A stretch of 64,000 nucleotides of DNA from assembly GCA_017408685.1 (NCBI GenBank), contig JAFQUE010000009.1:23813-87812 (forward strand). Reading direction: 5' to 3'. The stretch is from Bacteroidaceae bacterium (GTDB taxonomy: Bacteria; Bacteroidota; Bacteroidia; Bacteroidales; Bacteroidaceae). The notes under the pieces are model-generated. The model made no database searches. It saw only the letters and a program-made list of their open reading frames with translations, and had not been told where the DNA came from. Positions 51,956 through 61,156 of this stretch are shown in pieces (position 1 is the first letter of the stretch; each line of letters starts with the position of its first letter). The position numbers and the translations under genes were made by a program.

Positions 51956-53617
51956 TTATACAAAGAACATTATCACAAGTTGTATTATCACTACTCTCAG
52001 GAACATGCATACCGGGTACACCGTTGCATATGCCACCGACGGGTTGTCTCCTTCAATAGTGTCGTTCGCATAGTTCAGTGCCATTGGATTTGCCATGGAA
52101 CCGCAGAGCATTCCGGTTACAGAACCGAAGTCAAGTTTCATTTTTCTCATTGAGAATATTCCCACCAATACAACCGGCACGAATGTTATGAGCACTCCCA
52201 GCACCAGCCACAGGATACCTTCGGGGCGCATTATGGTCTCAAAGAAGTGCTTGCCGGCGTCCAGTCCCAGACATGCAAGGTATAGGTTCAGTCCAAGTGC
52301 GCGCAACATCATGTTGGCACTCTGCGTGGTGTAGGTGACCATGTGCAGGCGTGGGCCGAATGTGCCTATGAGTATTCCCACAATTATGGGACCACCGGCA
52401 AGACCAAGTTTCACAGGCAACGAAATGCCGGGAATGGAGAGCGGAATTGAACCTACAATCAATCCTAAAATCATACCTATGAATACCGATACAAGGTTAG
52501 GCTCGTTCAGGCTCTGCACTGCATTGCCAAGAATGCTTTCAACGCGTTTTATATCGGCAGCCTCTCCCACAACCGTAATGCGGTCGCCCATCTGCAGCAC
52601 CAGGTCGGGGGTTGCCAGCAGCTGTACTCCCGAACGGTAGACACGGCTAATGTTTATACCGTAGTTGTTTCTCAATTTAAGCGACGAGAGTTTCTTGCCG
52701 TTTATCTCGGGGCGGGTCACGAGAATGCGCTGCGAAATGAGTTCGCTGTCAATCTTGTTCCAGTCAATCTCGCTGCTGTTCCAGTCTTTCTGTTCCTTCT
52801 CACCGAATACAAGCCCAAGCGCCTCGGCCTCATCGGGTTTGGTGATTACGAGCAATATATCGTTCTCATGCAGAATCCTGTCCGACATGGGGATGAGCAC
52901 ATGCCCGTTGTGCCACATGCGCGAGATTACAAAATGATTGTGGCTTGTTGCCGCCACCTCTTTTATACTTTTTCCGAAAATGCCGGGGTTGGTTACGCGG
53001 TAACTGGCTATGAACACATTCTTGCGGTGCTTGCTGTCGGGCCGGGGCATGTCCTTGTCGCGTACAAAGAACCTGCGCATGACAACTATCGCCAATATTA
53101 CACCCACAACACCAAGCGGGTAGGTTAGCGCGCAACCCAAAGCGGCTCCGCTGCCGTCAATGCCCATCTGTTCCAGTGTCTGTTGTGCAGCCGCAAGAGC
53201 GGGGGTGTTTGTTGTCGCTCCGCAGAGTATTCCCGACATCTCGGGCATTGGTACCCCGCAGCAGTAACTCAACACAATGGCGGCAATGGTGCCTGTGAGA
53301 AGCACTCCCACAGCGGGGCCGATTAGCCGCGCTCCTTCGGTGCGCATTGAACTGAAGAAACCCGGGCCCACCTGCAGTCCCAGGGCATATACAAAGAGCA
53401 CAAGTCCGAATGTTTCGGCATAGAAGAGCATTTGCCCGTCAATGCTTAATCCAAAGTGTCCGGCGATAATTCCAATGAAGAACACGAAGGTTATACCAAG
53501 CGATATGCCGAACACGCGCACACGTCCCAACATCAGACCTATGGCCGAGATGAGCGACAGCACCACGATTGCCTGCAATGCCGAGTGTTCTATGAATAGC
53601 GATTCAAAGAAGTTCAT
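51956..53617 (-). CDS. AspT/YidE/YbjL-type putative transporter with two TrkA-C domains
   Basis: 553 residues from the ATG at 53617 (MNFFESLFIEHS); an upstream frame to 53734 overlaps the dpp11 gene. Two hydrophobic Asp-Al_Ex halves (about 1-180 and 375-553), each with a GxxxN-P motif (CGATTNTPALAAAQQ and CGSMANPMALNYANDT), enclose two soluble RCK_C/TrkA_C domains (SYRVTNPGIFGKSIKEVA...ENDILLVITKPDE and LVTRPEINGKKLSSL...QMGDRITVVGE). The founder AspT exchanges aspartate for alanine; most relatives have unknown substrates. The soluble domains probably sense a ligand. 20 bp after dpp11. Confidence 0.93.
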   Translation of the reverse strand: MNFFESLFIEHSALQAIVVLSLISAIGLMLGRVRVFGISLGITFVFFIGIIAGHFGLSIDGQMLFYAETFGLVLFVYALGLQVGPGFFSSMRTEGARLIGPAVGVLLTGTIAAIVLSYCCGVPMPEMSGILCGATTNTPALAAAQQTLEQMGIDGSGAALGCALTYPLGVVGVILAIVVMRRFFVRDKDMPRPDSKHRKNVFIASYRVTNPGIFGKSIKEVAATSHNHFVISRMWHNGHVLIPMSDRILHENDILLVITKPDEAEALGLVFGEKEQKDWNSSEIDWNKIDSELISQRILVTRPEINGKKLSSLKLRNNYGINISRVYRSGVQLLATPDLVLQMGDRITVVGEAADIKRVESILGNAVQSLNEPNLVSVFIGMILGLIVGSIPLSIPGISLPVKLGLAGGPIIVGILIGTFGPRLHMVTYTTQSANMMLRALGLNLYLACLGLDAGKHFFETIMRPEGILWLVLGVLITFVPVVLVGIFSMRKMKLDFGSVTGMLCGSMANPMALNYANDTIEGDNPSVAYATVYPVCMFLRVVIIQLVIMFFV

Positions 53618-53637
53618 CTTAAAACTGAAAACTGTAA

Positions 53638-55695
53638 TTATTCCACTCCCATCTCCTTGAGCAGGTAACCTGCTCCGCCAATACGGTCCATAACAAAGAG
53701 TACATAGCGTATGTCTACCGAGATGTTGCGGCATATTGCAGGGTCAAACTCAATGTCGCTCATGGTTGAACGCCAGGTGCGGTCAAAGTTAATGCCAATG
53801 AGTTCACCTTTGCCGTTGAGTACCGGAGATCCGGAATTGCCGCCTGTTGTGTGGTTCGAAGCAAGGAAACACACCGGAACGCTCTTTCTGCCGTTCACCT
53901 CCACAGCCCAGCGGCCGTAGTCCTTGTTCTTGTATATGTCGCGCAATGACTGCGGAATGTCATAATCATAAATCTCGGGGTTGTCCTTCGCTATAATGCC
54001 GTCGAGGGTGGTGAGGTGAGTATGGTACTCGCCGTCGGCATTCTCATAACCCGTTACTGTGCCGTATGCCACACGCAGGGTGAAGTTGGCGTCGGGGTAA
54101 AATGCACGCTCCCCGTCCCACTCGCGCAGGGCCTGCATGTATGTGCGGTACCACTTCTCTATGGCAGGCACGTTGCTCAGGTTGCGGTAGGCATATTTTC
54201 GGTTCTGTGCAAGTGCGTCGGCAAACCACCCTGCGAACTGCACCATTGGGTCGGCCGTGTACTTCTCGCGTGTGAGCGGGTACTCGGTGAGAATACGTGT
54301 GTTGGCAAACATGTAGTCTACGAATGCCTCGGGGGTGCCGTTTTTCTCAATTGCAGCAGCAAGCGGGGCGGGGACATTCTCCTTTGGCATGCGTGCGATA
54401 TATTCGCTTAGCATGCGGCGCGAGATAGCATGGTCAATCTCCTTCCTGTAGTCGTTCAGGTAGGTCCTGCGTGCCTCGGCCTGTTTGTCGGCTGTGAGTT
54501 TGTCACCTCTTGCGTCAAATATGTGGAACCAGTATGCGTAGTTGAAGAACTCCATGCCAAGGATTGTCTCGTTGAATAGTTCGCGTGCAAAATAGTGCGG
54601 AATAACTTTCTTGTATGCCGCATGCATTGAGTCGAGCAGGTGTGTGTATTGTGGTTTGTCGGCAGCCCATGCAGCAAAAGCCTTTTCATACTCCTTCTTC
54701 TTCTCTATTGTGCCCAACTTGCCAAGTCCAAGGCTCTCACCCTGCCACTTTTTCCATGCATTTGCAATGTTGGCATGCTTTGCTGCATATGCAATGCGTG
54801 TGGCAACATCCTTTGATTGCGCTTCGCTTATTATGTCCAAACGTATGGTACGTAAGGCAATCTTCATGGGGTTCGAAACGTTGGCAACATACTCTACTGC
54901 GTCGGCTGTCACATACTCCTGTGTGTTGCCGGGGAAACCGTAAATCATGGTGAAGTCGCCCTCTTTGACACCCTTTACCGATACCTTGAAATGGCGTGCA
55001 GGACGGTAGGGTACGTTGTTTTCGGAGTATTCAGCCGGTTCGTTCTGTGCGGTCGCGTATACACGGAAGATTGAGAAGTCGCCGGTGTGGCGAGGCCATA
55101 CCCAGTTGTCGGTATCGCCGCCGAACTTGCCAATAGATGATGGCGGCGCGCCCACAAGGCGCACATCGCGGAAAGTGCGGTAGACATAAAGCACCTTCTG
55201 GTTACCATAGTATATGGGCTCGATATTCGCTTTGTCGGCATTGTGCCTCTTCTTTGCCTCTTCTATGATTGTCGCCTCGCTTTCGCCTGCAGCAATGCGT
55301 GCTGTTACATCCTCCATTTTTACGAGTTGGGTCACGGTAAGTCCGGGAACAGGAAGTTCCTCACTCTTTGACATTGCCCAGTAACCGTCGGTAAGGTAGT
55401 CATGCTCAACCGATGATAGTTTCTGTATTGAACTGTAACCGCAGTGATGGTTGGTGATTAGCAGTCCCTCGGGCGAAATGAACTCGCCCGTGCAGCCGCC
55501 ACCGAACTGCACCACAGCGTCCTTAAGCGACGCCTTGGTGTCGGAATATATGTCATCGGCTTTCAATTTGAAACCCATTTTGCGCATTGTCTTTATGCGC
55601 CCTTTTATACTGTTTGGCAGCCACATGCCCTCATCGGCTGTGGCGCCCAGGAATGTTATGCACGCAAGCGCGCAACAGAGGAATTTCTTTATCAT
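53638..55695 (-). CDS. S46 dipeptidyl peptidase, DPP11-type (Asp/Glu-specific)
   Basis: 685 residues from the ATG at 55695 (MIKKFLCCALACITFLGATA signal peptide). S46 family: DEGMWLPNSI near the mature N-terminus, catalytic His in ITNHHCGY, Asp in GGDTDNWVWPRHTGDFS, and Ser621 in TTGGNSGSPVL. The S1 specificity residue, 18 residues after the Ser, is Arg639 in GINFDRTW; Porphyromonas DPP11 has Arg there (prefers Asp/Glu at P1) and DPP7 has Gly. So it should release dipeptides ending in Asp or Glu in the periplasm. First gene of a unit with the AspT-like transporter, the 81-residue protein and GH95. Confidence 0.95.
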   Translation of the reverse strand: MIKKFLCCALACITFLGATADEGMWLPNSIKGRIKTMRKMGFKLKADDIYSDTKASLKDAVVQFGGGCTGEFISPEGLLITNHHCGYSSIQKLSSVEHDYLTDGYWAMSKSEELPVPGLTVTQLVKMEDVTARIAAGESEATIIEEAKKRHNADKANIEPIYYGNQKVLYVYRTFRDVRLVGAPPSSIGKFGGDTDNWVWPRHTGDFSIFRVYATAQNEPAEYSENNVPYRPARHFKVSVKGVKEGDFTMIYGFPGNTQEYVTADAVEYVANVSNPMKIALRTIRLDIISEAQSKDVATRIAYAAKHANIANAWKKWQGESLGLGKLGTIEKKKEYEKAFAAWAADKPQYTHLLDSMHAAYKKVIPHYFARELFNETILGMEFFNYAYWFHIFDARGDKLTADKQAEARRTYLNDYRKEIDHAISRRMLSEYIARMPKENVPAPLAAAIEKNGTPEAFVDYMFANTRILTEYPLTREKYTADPMVQFAGWFADALAQNRKYAYRNLSNVPAIEKWYRTYMQALREWDGERAFYPDANFTLRVAYGTVTGYENADGEYHTHLTTLDGIIAKDNPEIYDYDIPQSLRDIYKNKDYGRWAVEVNGRKSVPVCFLASNHTTGGNSGSPVLNGKGELIGINFDRTWRSTMSDIEFDPAICRNISVDIRYVLFVMDRIGGAGYLLKEMGVE

Positions 55696-55727
55696 AACTG
55701 TCTTTCTTTTATTTTCAATATATTTTG

Positions 55728-55735
55728 CGAATATA
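55728..55735 (-). promoter_or_regulatory. Weak -7 box for the dpp11 unit
   Basis: TATATTCG on the minus strand, 33 bp before the dpp11 ATG. One mismatch to TAnnTTTG and no -33 TTTG at the proper distance; assigned mainly from position. Confidence 0.35.
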
Positions 55736-55765
55736 CACAAATTGGGCGAATTGTAGGTATAAAAA

Positions 55766-55802
55766 ACAGACAATCACCGGTCGGGTGCCGATAATTGTCT
55801 GT
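55766..55802 (-). terminator. Terminator of the hut operon
   Basis: Read on the minus strand: ACAGACAAT (55802-55794) pairs with ATTGTCTGT (55774-55766), with an inner CACC/GGTG pairing, and is followed by a run of six Ts. It begins about 23 bp after the hutI stop (55825) and ends transcription before the dpp11 promoter. Confidence 0.85.
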
Positions 55803-55824
55803 AATATCGTGTACTTGCTTTGTC

Positions 55825-57063
55825 TTACTTTACCGCTTTACCTTTCAATACCACCCGTTCAATGACCGGTGTCTGGTGAGCGTATGGCATGAAAGCCAAC
55901 GACGGCAAAGGCTTTGTGATGTAAAAATTCGCCATTTTACCGCGGGTTATAGAACCGAACTCCTTGCTCTCGCCCATGGCATGGGCGCTGTTGAGTGTGG
56001 CGGCATTAAGTGCCTCGGCCGGTGTCATCTTCATCTTTATGCTTGCAAGCGAGACAACAAATCTCATGTTGCCCGATGGGGCTGTGCCGGGGTTGTAGTC
56101 CGAGGCGAGCGCTACGGCCAGTCCGGCGTCAATCATCTTGCGTGCCGGCGGGTATGTAATGCCAAGGAAGAATGCGCAACCGGGGAGCATGGTGGGCATT
56201 GTGTCGCTGCCGCGCAGTACCTCAATCTGCTCGTCACCCATTGATTCAAGATGGTCCACCGACAGTGCGCCATGCTCAACGCCAACCTCTACACCGCCGG
56301 AAACGGCAAGTTCATTGGCATGGATTTTTGCGCGGAGGCCGTATTTTGCACCTGTTTCAATGATTTTTGCTGCCTCTTCGGGTGTGAAGAATCCGCGGTC
56401 GCAGAAAACATCAACATAGTCGGCAAGACCTTCCTTTGCAACAGCAGGAATCATGTCGTTGCATACATGCTCCACATATTCTCTCTGTCTGCCTTTGTAG
56501 GCGCGCCCCACTGCATGCGCACCAAGGAACGTTGCGCGCACCTCGAGCGGGGCATTCTCCTTTATGCGGCGTATTACGCGCAGAATCTTCAGCTCATCCT
56601 CGAGCGTGAGTCCGTACCCCGACTTTATCTCCACAAGCCCGGTGCCCATTGCAACAATCTCGTCAATGCGCTCCATTGCCTGTCTGTAGAGTTCATCCTC
56701 TGTGGTGTCATGCAGGCGGTCGGCAGAGTTAAGGATACCGCCGCCACGCTTGGCAATCTCCTCGTATGAGAGACCGTTGATTTTGTCAAGGAACTCTTGC
56801 TCGCGGCTGCCGGCATATACAATGTGTGTGTGCGAGTCGCAGAACGAGGGGAACAACCAGCCGCCCTGTGCGTCAATGACTCTGCAATCCTCTTCGGCGG
56901 GCAGGGTGTCCATTGTACCGTAATCCTTTATGCGCGCGCCGTCGGTAAGCAGCCATGCATTATCGAGCATGGCTATTTCACCCATCTCCTTGCCGCTGAC
57001 GCGAGTGCGCCCGCTTTCGTCAATGCCGACGATGGTGCCGATATTCTTAACGAGCAAGTTCAT
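55825..57063 (-). CDS. hutI: Imidazolonepropionase
   Basis: 412 residues. Hydrolyses imidazolone-5-propionate to N-formimino-glutamate, third step of histidine degradation. Amidohydrolase metal site: CDSHTHIVYAGSRE (HxH), HANELAVSGGVEVG, and late VALASDYNPGTAPSGNM (Asp). Also GLVEIKSGYGLTL. Start overlaps the hutH stop by 17 bp, so translation is coupled. The following terminator marks the end of the operon. Confidence 0.97.
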   Translation of the reverse strand: MNLLVKNIGTIVGIDESGRTRVSGKEMGEIAMLDNAWLLTDGARIKDYGTMDTLPAEEDCRVIDAQGGWLFPSFCDSHTHIVYAGSREQEFLDKINGLSYEEIAKRGGGILNSADRLHDTTEDELYRQAMERIDEIVAMGTGLVEIKSGYGLTLEDELKILRVIRRIKENAPLEVRATFLGAHAVGRAYKGRQREYVEHVCNDMIPAVAKEGLADYVDVFCDRGFFTPEEAAKIIETGAKYGLRAKIHANELAVSGGVEVGVEHGALSVDHLESMGDEQIEVLRGSDTMPTMLPGCAFFLGITYPPARKMIDAGLAVALASDYNPGTAPSGNMRFVVSLASIKMKMTPAEALNAATLNSAHAMGESKEFGSITRGKMANFYITKPLPSLAFMPYAHQTPVIERVVLKGKAVK

Positions 57064-58537
57064 ATTCGTTGAGGAACTTTACCGATGACGCAATATGCGG
57101 GAACATCACTGTGTCGTTGTCAACGAACGGAACCACCTTGCGGTATGCCTCAAAGATGTTCTCGATTGTGTTTGATGAGCGCATTGGACGGCGGAATTCA
57201 AGTGCTTGCGCTGCGTTCATCAATTCAATGGCAAGCACGCGTTCGGTGTTCTGCACCACTTTCCACAGTTTTGTAGCGGCGTTTGAACCCATACTCACAT
57301 GGTCTTCCTGTCCCTGTGACGAGGGAATGGAGTCGCACGACGCGGGCCAGCAGAGGCCTTTCGACTGGCTCACGATGGAGGCTGCCGTGTACTGCGGAAT
57401 CATGAAACCGCTGTTCAGTCCGGGGTTGGCAACAAGGAAGTGAGGCAGGTTGCGGGCACCTGATATAATCTTGTATATGCGGCGCTCCGAGATATTCCCG
57501 AGTTCGGCCACTGCAATGGCAAGAAAGTCCATGGCAAGCGCAATGGGCTGTCCGTGGAAGTTGCCGGCAGAGATTACCTCGTCGGTGTCAGGGAACACCG
57601 TAGGGTTGTCGGTTGCCGAGTTTATTTCTGTCTCGAGCACGCTCCATACGTATGCAATCGTGTCTTTTGAAGCACCATGTACCTGCGGAATGCAACGGAA
57701 AGAGTATGGGTCCTGGACATGCTTCTTGGGCTGTTTGATAATTTCGCTGCCATCAAGGATTGCGCGCATGTTTCTTGCCGTCTCAATCTGCCCGGCATGC
57801 GGGCGTATGGCATGTACGTTATGCTCGAACGGTTCAATGCGTCCGTCAAAAGCGTCAAGCGACATAGCGCCAATGTGGTCGGCCCAGTGGCTCAGGCGCT
57901 TTGCATTGATGAGTGAATAGACACCGTATGCTTGCATGAACTGTGTGCCGTTCAGCAGCGCAAGACCCTCCTTTGAACACAATGTAATAGGTTCCCAACC
58001 CATTCTGGTCATAAGTTCTTCACCGCTGATTATGTTGCCGTCGGCCTCAACCTCGCCAAGACCCAGCAACGGCAGGCACATGTGGGCAAGCGGGGAGAGG
58101 TCACCGCTTGCGCCAAGTGACCCTTGTTCGTATACCACCGGGATTATGTTGTTGTTGAACATGTCGACAAGGCGTTGTACGGTAATGAGTTGTACTCCGG
58201 AATGGCCGTATGAGAGCGACTGCACCTTCAGCAGCAGCATAAGACGTGCAATCTCCTTGGGCACGCGCGCTCCGGTACCGCATGCATGCGACATCATAAG
58301 GTTCTTCTGTAACTGCGACAGGTTCTCCTTGTCAACCGAAATGTTGCACAGCGAGCCGAACCCGGTTGTTACGCCGTAGATAGGGCGCCCGGCGTTCTCC
58401 ATCTTCTTGTCAAGATACTCGCGGCAATGATTTATGCGGTTTACCGCCTCGTCGCTCAGGGCTATCGAGTAACCTTTGGCCAGGATTTCTTCCACTCGGC
58501 CAATGGTAAGGTGTTCTGAATTTATGTAATGTATCAT
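57047..58537 (-). CDS. hutH: Histidine ammonia-lyase
   Basis: 496 residues. Deaminates histidine to urocanate. The MIO electrophile forms from Ala143-Ser144-Gly145 in QGSLGASGDLSPLAH; other marks are YGVTTGFGSL, NLMMSHACGTG, GHSGVQLI, LNGTQFM, QDPYSFRCIPQVHG and FHGQPIALAMD. Slightly shorter than the 500-510 residues of many bacterial forms but complete. 6 bp after hutU. Confidence 0.97.
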   Translation of the reverse strand: MIHYINSEHLTIGRVEEILAKGYSIALSDEAVNRINHCREYLDKKMENAGRPIYGVTTGFGSLCNISVDKENLSQLQKNLMMSHACGTGARVPKEIARLMLLLKVQSLSYGHSGVQLITVQRLVDMFNNNIIPVVYEQGSLGASGDLSPLAHMCLPLLGLGEVEADGNIISGEELMTRMGWEPITLCSKEGLALLNGTQFMQAYGVYSLINAKRLSHWADHIGAMSLDAFDGRIEPFEHNVHAIRPHAGQIETARNMRAILDGSEIIKQPKKHVQDPYSFRCIPQVHGASKDTIAYVWSVLETEINSATDNPTVFPDTDEVISAGNFHGQPIALAMDFLAIAVAELGNISERRIYKIISGARNLPHFLVANPGLNSGFMIPQYTAASIVSQSKGLCWPASCDSIPSSQGQEDHVSMGSNAATKLWKVVQNTERVLAIELMNAAQALEFRRPMRSSNTIENIFEAYRKVVPFVDNDTVMFPHIASSVKFLNEYELAR

Positions 58538-58543
58538 GGTTAT

Positions 58544-60559
58544 TTATCTGTTCTCGTTAAAGACTTTTTCAATCAACTTCTTGTCGGCAAGGTTAGGCAA
58601 TGTGACCTTCAGCAGCGGTGTGCGCTCCATCTGGCGCTTGATGGCGAACATTGCGCCCTCGTTGCGTGCCCAACTGCGGCGTGCAATGCCGTTGTTCACA
58701 TCCCACAGGAGCATTTCCTCGATGTGTCGTGCCGAGTCGTCGCTGCCGTCAATCACCATGCCGAAACCGCCGTTCATGACTTCGCCCCAGCCTACACCGC
58801 CGCCGTTGTGGATTGATACCCATGTGGCGCCACGGAACGAGTCGCCTATGACGTTGTGCACGGCCATGTCGGCACAGAACTGCGAACCGTCGTATATGTT
58901 CGATGTCTCGCGGTAGGGGGAGTCGGTTCCCGAAACGTCGTGGTGGTCGCGGCCGAGCACAACAGGGGCCGAAATCTCGCCCCGTGCAATGGCCTCGTTG
59001 AATGCAAGTGCAATGCGTGTACGTCCCTCGGAGTCGGCATAGAGTATGCGTGCCTGTGAACCCACGACAAGTCTGTTCTGCTTCGCCTCGCGAATCCAGT
59101 GCAGGTTGTCCTCCAACTGTCCGCGTATTTCTGCAGGGGCCTCGGTGAGCATTTGCTCAAGAACCTCGGCTGCAAGGCGGTCTGTGGTTTCAAGGTCTTT
59201 CTCGTTACCCGATGTACATACCCAACGGAAGGGGCCGAAACCATAGTCAAAGAACATAGGTCCCATTATATCCTGTACATACGACGGATAGCGGAACTTG
59301 CCGTCAGTGCCAAGTATGTCGGCTCCTGCGCGTGATGATTCGAGCAGGAAGGCGTTGCCATAATCAAAGAAGTACATACCGCGTGCCGTGAGCCTGTTTA
59401 TTGCTGCCACGTGGCGGCGCAGTGATTCCTGCACGCACTCGCGGAAGCGCTCCGGTTCTTCGGCCATCATGCTGTTGCTCTCCTCATAGCTGTAGCCCAC
59501 AGGGTAATAGCCGCCCGCCCAAGGGTTATGCAGCGATGTCTGGTCGCTGCCCAGGTCTACATTCATCTCCTCGTCGGCAAGACGCTCCCAAAGGTCTACC
59601 ACGTTGCCAACGTATGCGAACGATACGACTTCTTTCTTTTCAACGGCCTCCTTAATACGTGGGATAAGTTCGTCGAGCGAAGAGTGCAGTTCATCCACCC
59701 AACCCTGCCTGTAACGTTTCTCGGCAGCGGCGATGTTGATTTCGGCCGTCACACTTACAACGCCCGAAATATTTCCGGCTTTTGGCTGTGCACCCGACAT
59801 TCCGCCCAATCCGGCTGTAACGAACAGCATGCCTTTGAGGTCATTCTGCCCGGGCTTCATGCGTTTGCGTGCCGCATTCATCACGGTAATCGTGGTGCCG
59901 TGCACAATGCCCTGCGGCCCTATGTACATGTATGAACCGGCTGTCATCTGTCCATACTGCGAAACGCCCATTGCATTGAAACGTTCCCAATCGTCTTGAG
60001 AAGAGTGGTTGGGTATTACCATGCCGTTGGTGACAATAACCCGGGGAGCGTCCTTGTGCGAGGGGAAAAGCCCCAGCGGGTGCCCCGAATACATCACAAG
60101 TGTCTGCTCGTCGGTCATTTCGGCAAGATATTTCATTGCCAGGCGATACTGCGCCCAGTTCTGGAATACTGCACCGTTGCCGCCGTAAGTGATGAGTTCA
60201 TGGGGGTGCTGTGCTACTGCCTTGTCAAGGTTGTTCTGTATCATGAGCATTATTGCCGCTGCCTGGCGTGAACGTGCCGGGTATTCATCGATTGAGCGTG
60301 CATACATCTCATAATCGGGGCGCAGACGGTACATGTAAATGCGCCCGTATTGCTTCAACTCCTCAAGGAACTCCGGTGCCAGTTCGGCATGGTGTTTCTC
60401 GGGGAAGTAGCGCAACGCATTGGCAAGAGCCAGTTTCTTCTCCTCATCGGTGAGTATGTCCTTGCGCTTGGGCGCATGGTTCGCTGTTGTGTCGTAAATC
60501 TTCTTTGCCGGCAACACGTCGGGAATGCCTGCAAGAATATCCTTCTGAAAGTCGGTCAT
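58544..60559 (-). CDS. hutU: Urocanate hydratase
   Basis: 671 residues from the ATG at 60559 (MTDFQKDILAGIPD); an ATG at 60583 adds 8 residues and overlaps the upstream gene's stop. Converts urocanate to imidazolone-propionate using NAD. It is the long (animal-like) form rather than the ~555-residue Bacillus/Pseudomonas form. Family segments: ELITYGGNGAVFQNW, YSGHPLGLFPS, TAGSYMYIGPQGIVHGTT, GLGGMSGAQPKA and VSIHNGGGVGWGE (NAD-site region). Followed 6 bp later by hutH. Confidence 0.96.
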   Translation of the reverse strand: MTDFQKDILAGIPDVLPAKKIYDTTANHAPKRKDILTDEEKKLALANALRYFPEKHHAELAPEFLEELKQYGRIYMYRLRPDYEMYARSIDEYPARSRQAAAIMLMIQNNLDKAVAQHPHELITYGGNGAVFQNWAQYRLAMKYLAEMTDEQTLVMYSGHPLGLFPSHKDAPRVIVTNGMVIPNHSSQDDWERFNAMGVSQYGQMTAGSYMYIGPQGIVHGTTITVMNAARKRMKPGQNDLKGMLFVTAGLGGMSGAQPKAGNISGVVSVTAEINIAAAEKRYRQGWVDELHSSLDELIPRIKEAVEKKEVVSFAYVGNVVDLWERLADEEMNVDLGSDQTSLHNPWAGGYYPVGYSYEESNSMMAEEPERFRECVQESLRRHVAAINRLTARGMYFFDYGNAFLLESSRAGADILGTDGKFRYPSYVQDIMGPMFFDYGFGPFRWVCTSGNEKDLETTDRLAAEVLEQMLTEAPAEIRGQLEDNLHWIREAKQNRLVVGSQARILYADSEGRTRIALAFNEAIARGEISAPVVLGRDHHDVSGTDSPYRETSNIYDGSQFCADMAVHNVIGDSFRGATWVSIHNGGGVGWGEVMNGGFGMVIDGSDDSARHIEEMLLWDVNNGIARRSWARNEGAMFAIKRQMERTPLLKVTLPNLADKKLIEKVFNENR

Positions 60560-60572
60560 TGTATGTAGTTTT

Positions 60573-61106
60573 TTAGATTTCAATATCGAGGTTCTGGGCG
60601 GCTTTGATTAATTCTTCATTGCGTTTCCGGAAATCGGCACTATTCGTGAATGCGTTTATGTATCCCAATACGCTGTAATCGGCGTCGCTGTAACTGGTAC
60701 CATATTCCATGTACACAGTCCTGGCATACAGTTTCTGGGCTTTTGTCATGTTGCCGTCTATTAGCGCCACTCCCACCATGGCTGCACCAAGTGCGTCCAT
60801 CTCCTCTCTGCTGTATGGTGTGGGAATATCGTTTATCCTGAAAGAAGTTTCCTTGAAATTATACCTTACCTTTATTCTCCTTATTTCCGATATAATCTCA
60901 TCCCTCTTCATGCCCCGTCTTGTCATATGGTTGATAATGGCCAGAAGTCTTGGTTTGGACATCTCTCCATGCAATCGGGAAATTATTACAAGGTTCGTAA
61001 GGAATATCTGGTTCTCGGTCAGGCTCTCCTTCTCTTTCTTGCTTTTATGGTTCTTGTAAAAGATATAACCAACTGCAGCAATGACTAAAATAATAATCAA
61101 GTCCAT
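60573..61106 (-). CDS. Membrane-anchored protein of unknown function inside the hut operon
   Basis: 177 residues: one N-terminal membrane helix (MDLIIILVIAAVGYIFY) followed by a basic stretch (KNHKSKKEKE), which puts the rest in the cytoplasm. The soluble part is helical: two helices with MSKPRLLAIINHMTRRGMKRDE, then LGAAMVGVALIDGNMTKAQKLYARTVYME, whose small-DG-x(4)-K/E-x(3)-Y pattern loosely recalls TerB-like domains. No catalytic motif. Not a known histidine-degradation gene. 13 bp before hutU, 50 bp after ftcD; probably co-transcribed. Confidence 0.75.
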   Translation of the reverse strand: MDLIIILVIAAVGYIFYKNHKSKKEKESLTENQIFLTNLVIISRLHGEMSKPRLLAIINHMTRRGMKRDEIISEIRRIKVRYNFKETSFRINDIPTPYSREEMDALGAAMVGVALIDGNMTKAQKLYARTVYMEYGTSYSDADYSVLGYINAFTNSADFRKRNEELIKAAQNLDIEI

Positions 61107-61156
61107 AGTTTTAAGAAGTTGTTTTAGAAACTGAAAAAATAGTTTCTTATAGAATT

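Noticed and set aside
53618-53734. 39-codon N-terminal extension of the AspT-like transporter
   Set aside because: Would overlap the dpp11 gene by about 97 bp; the ATG at 53617 begins directly before the first membrane helix.
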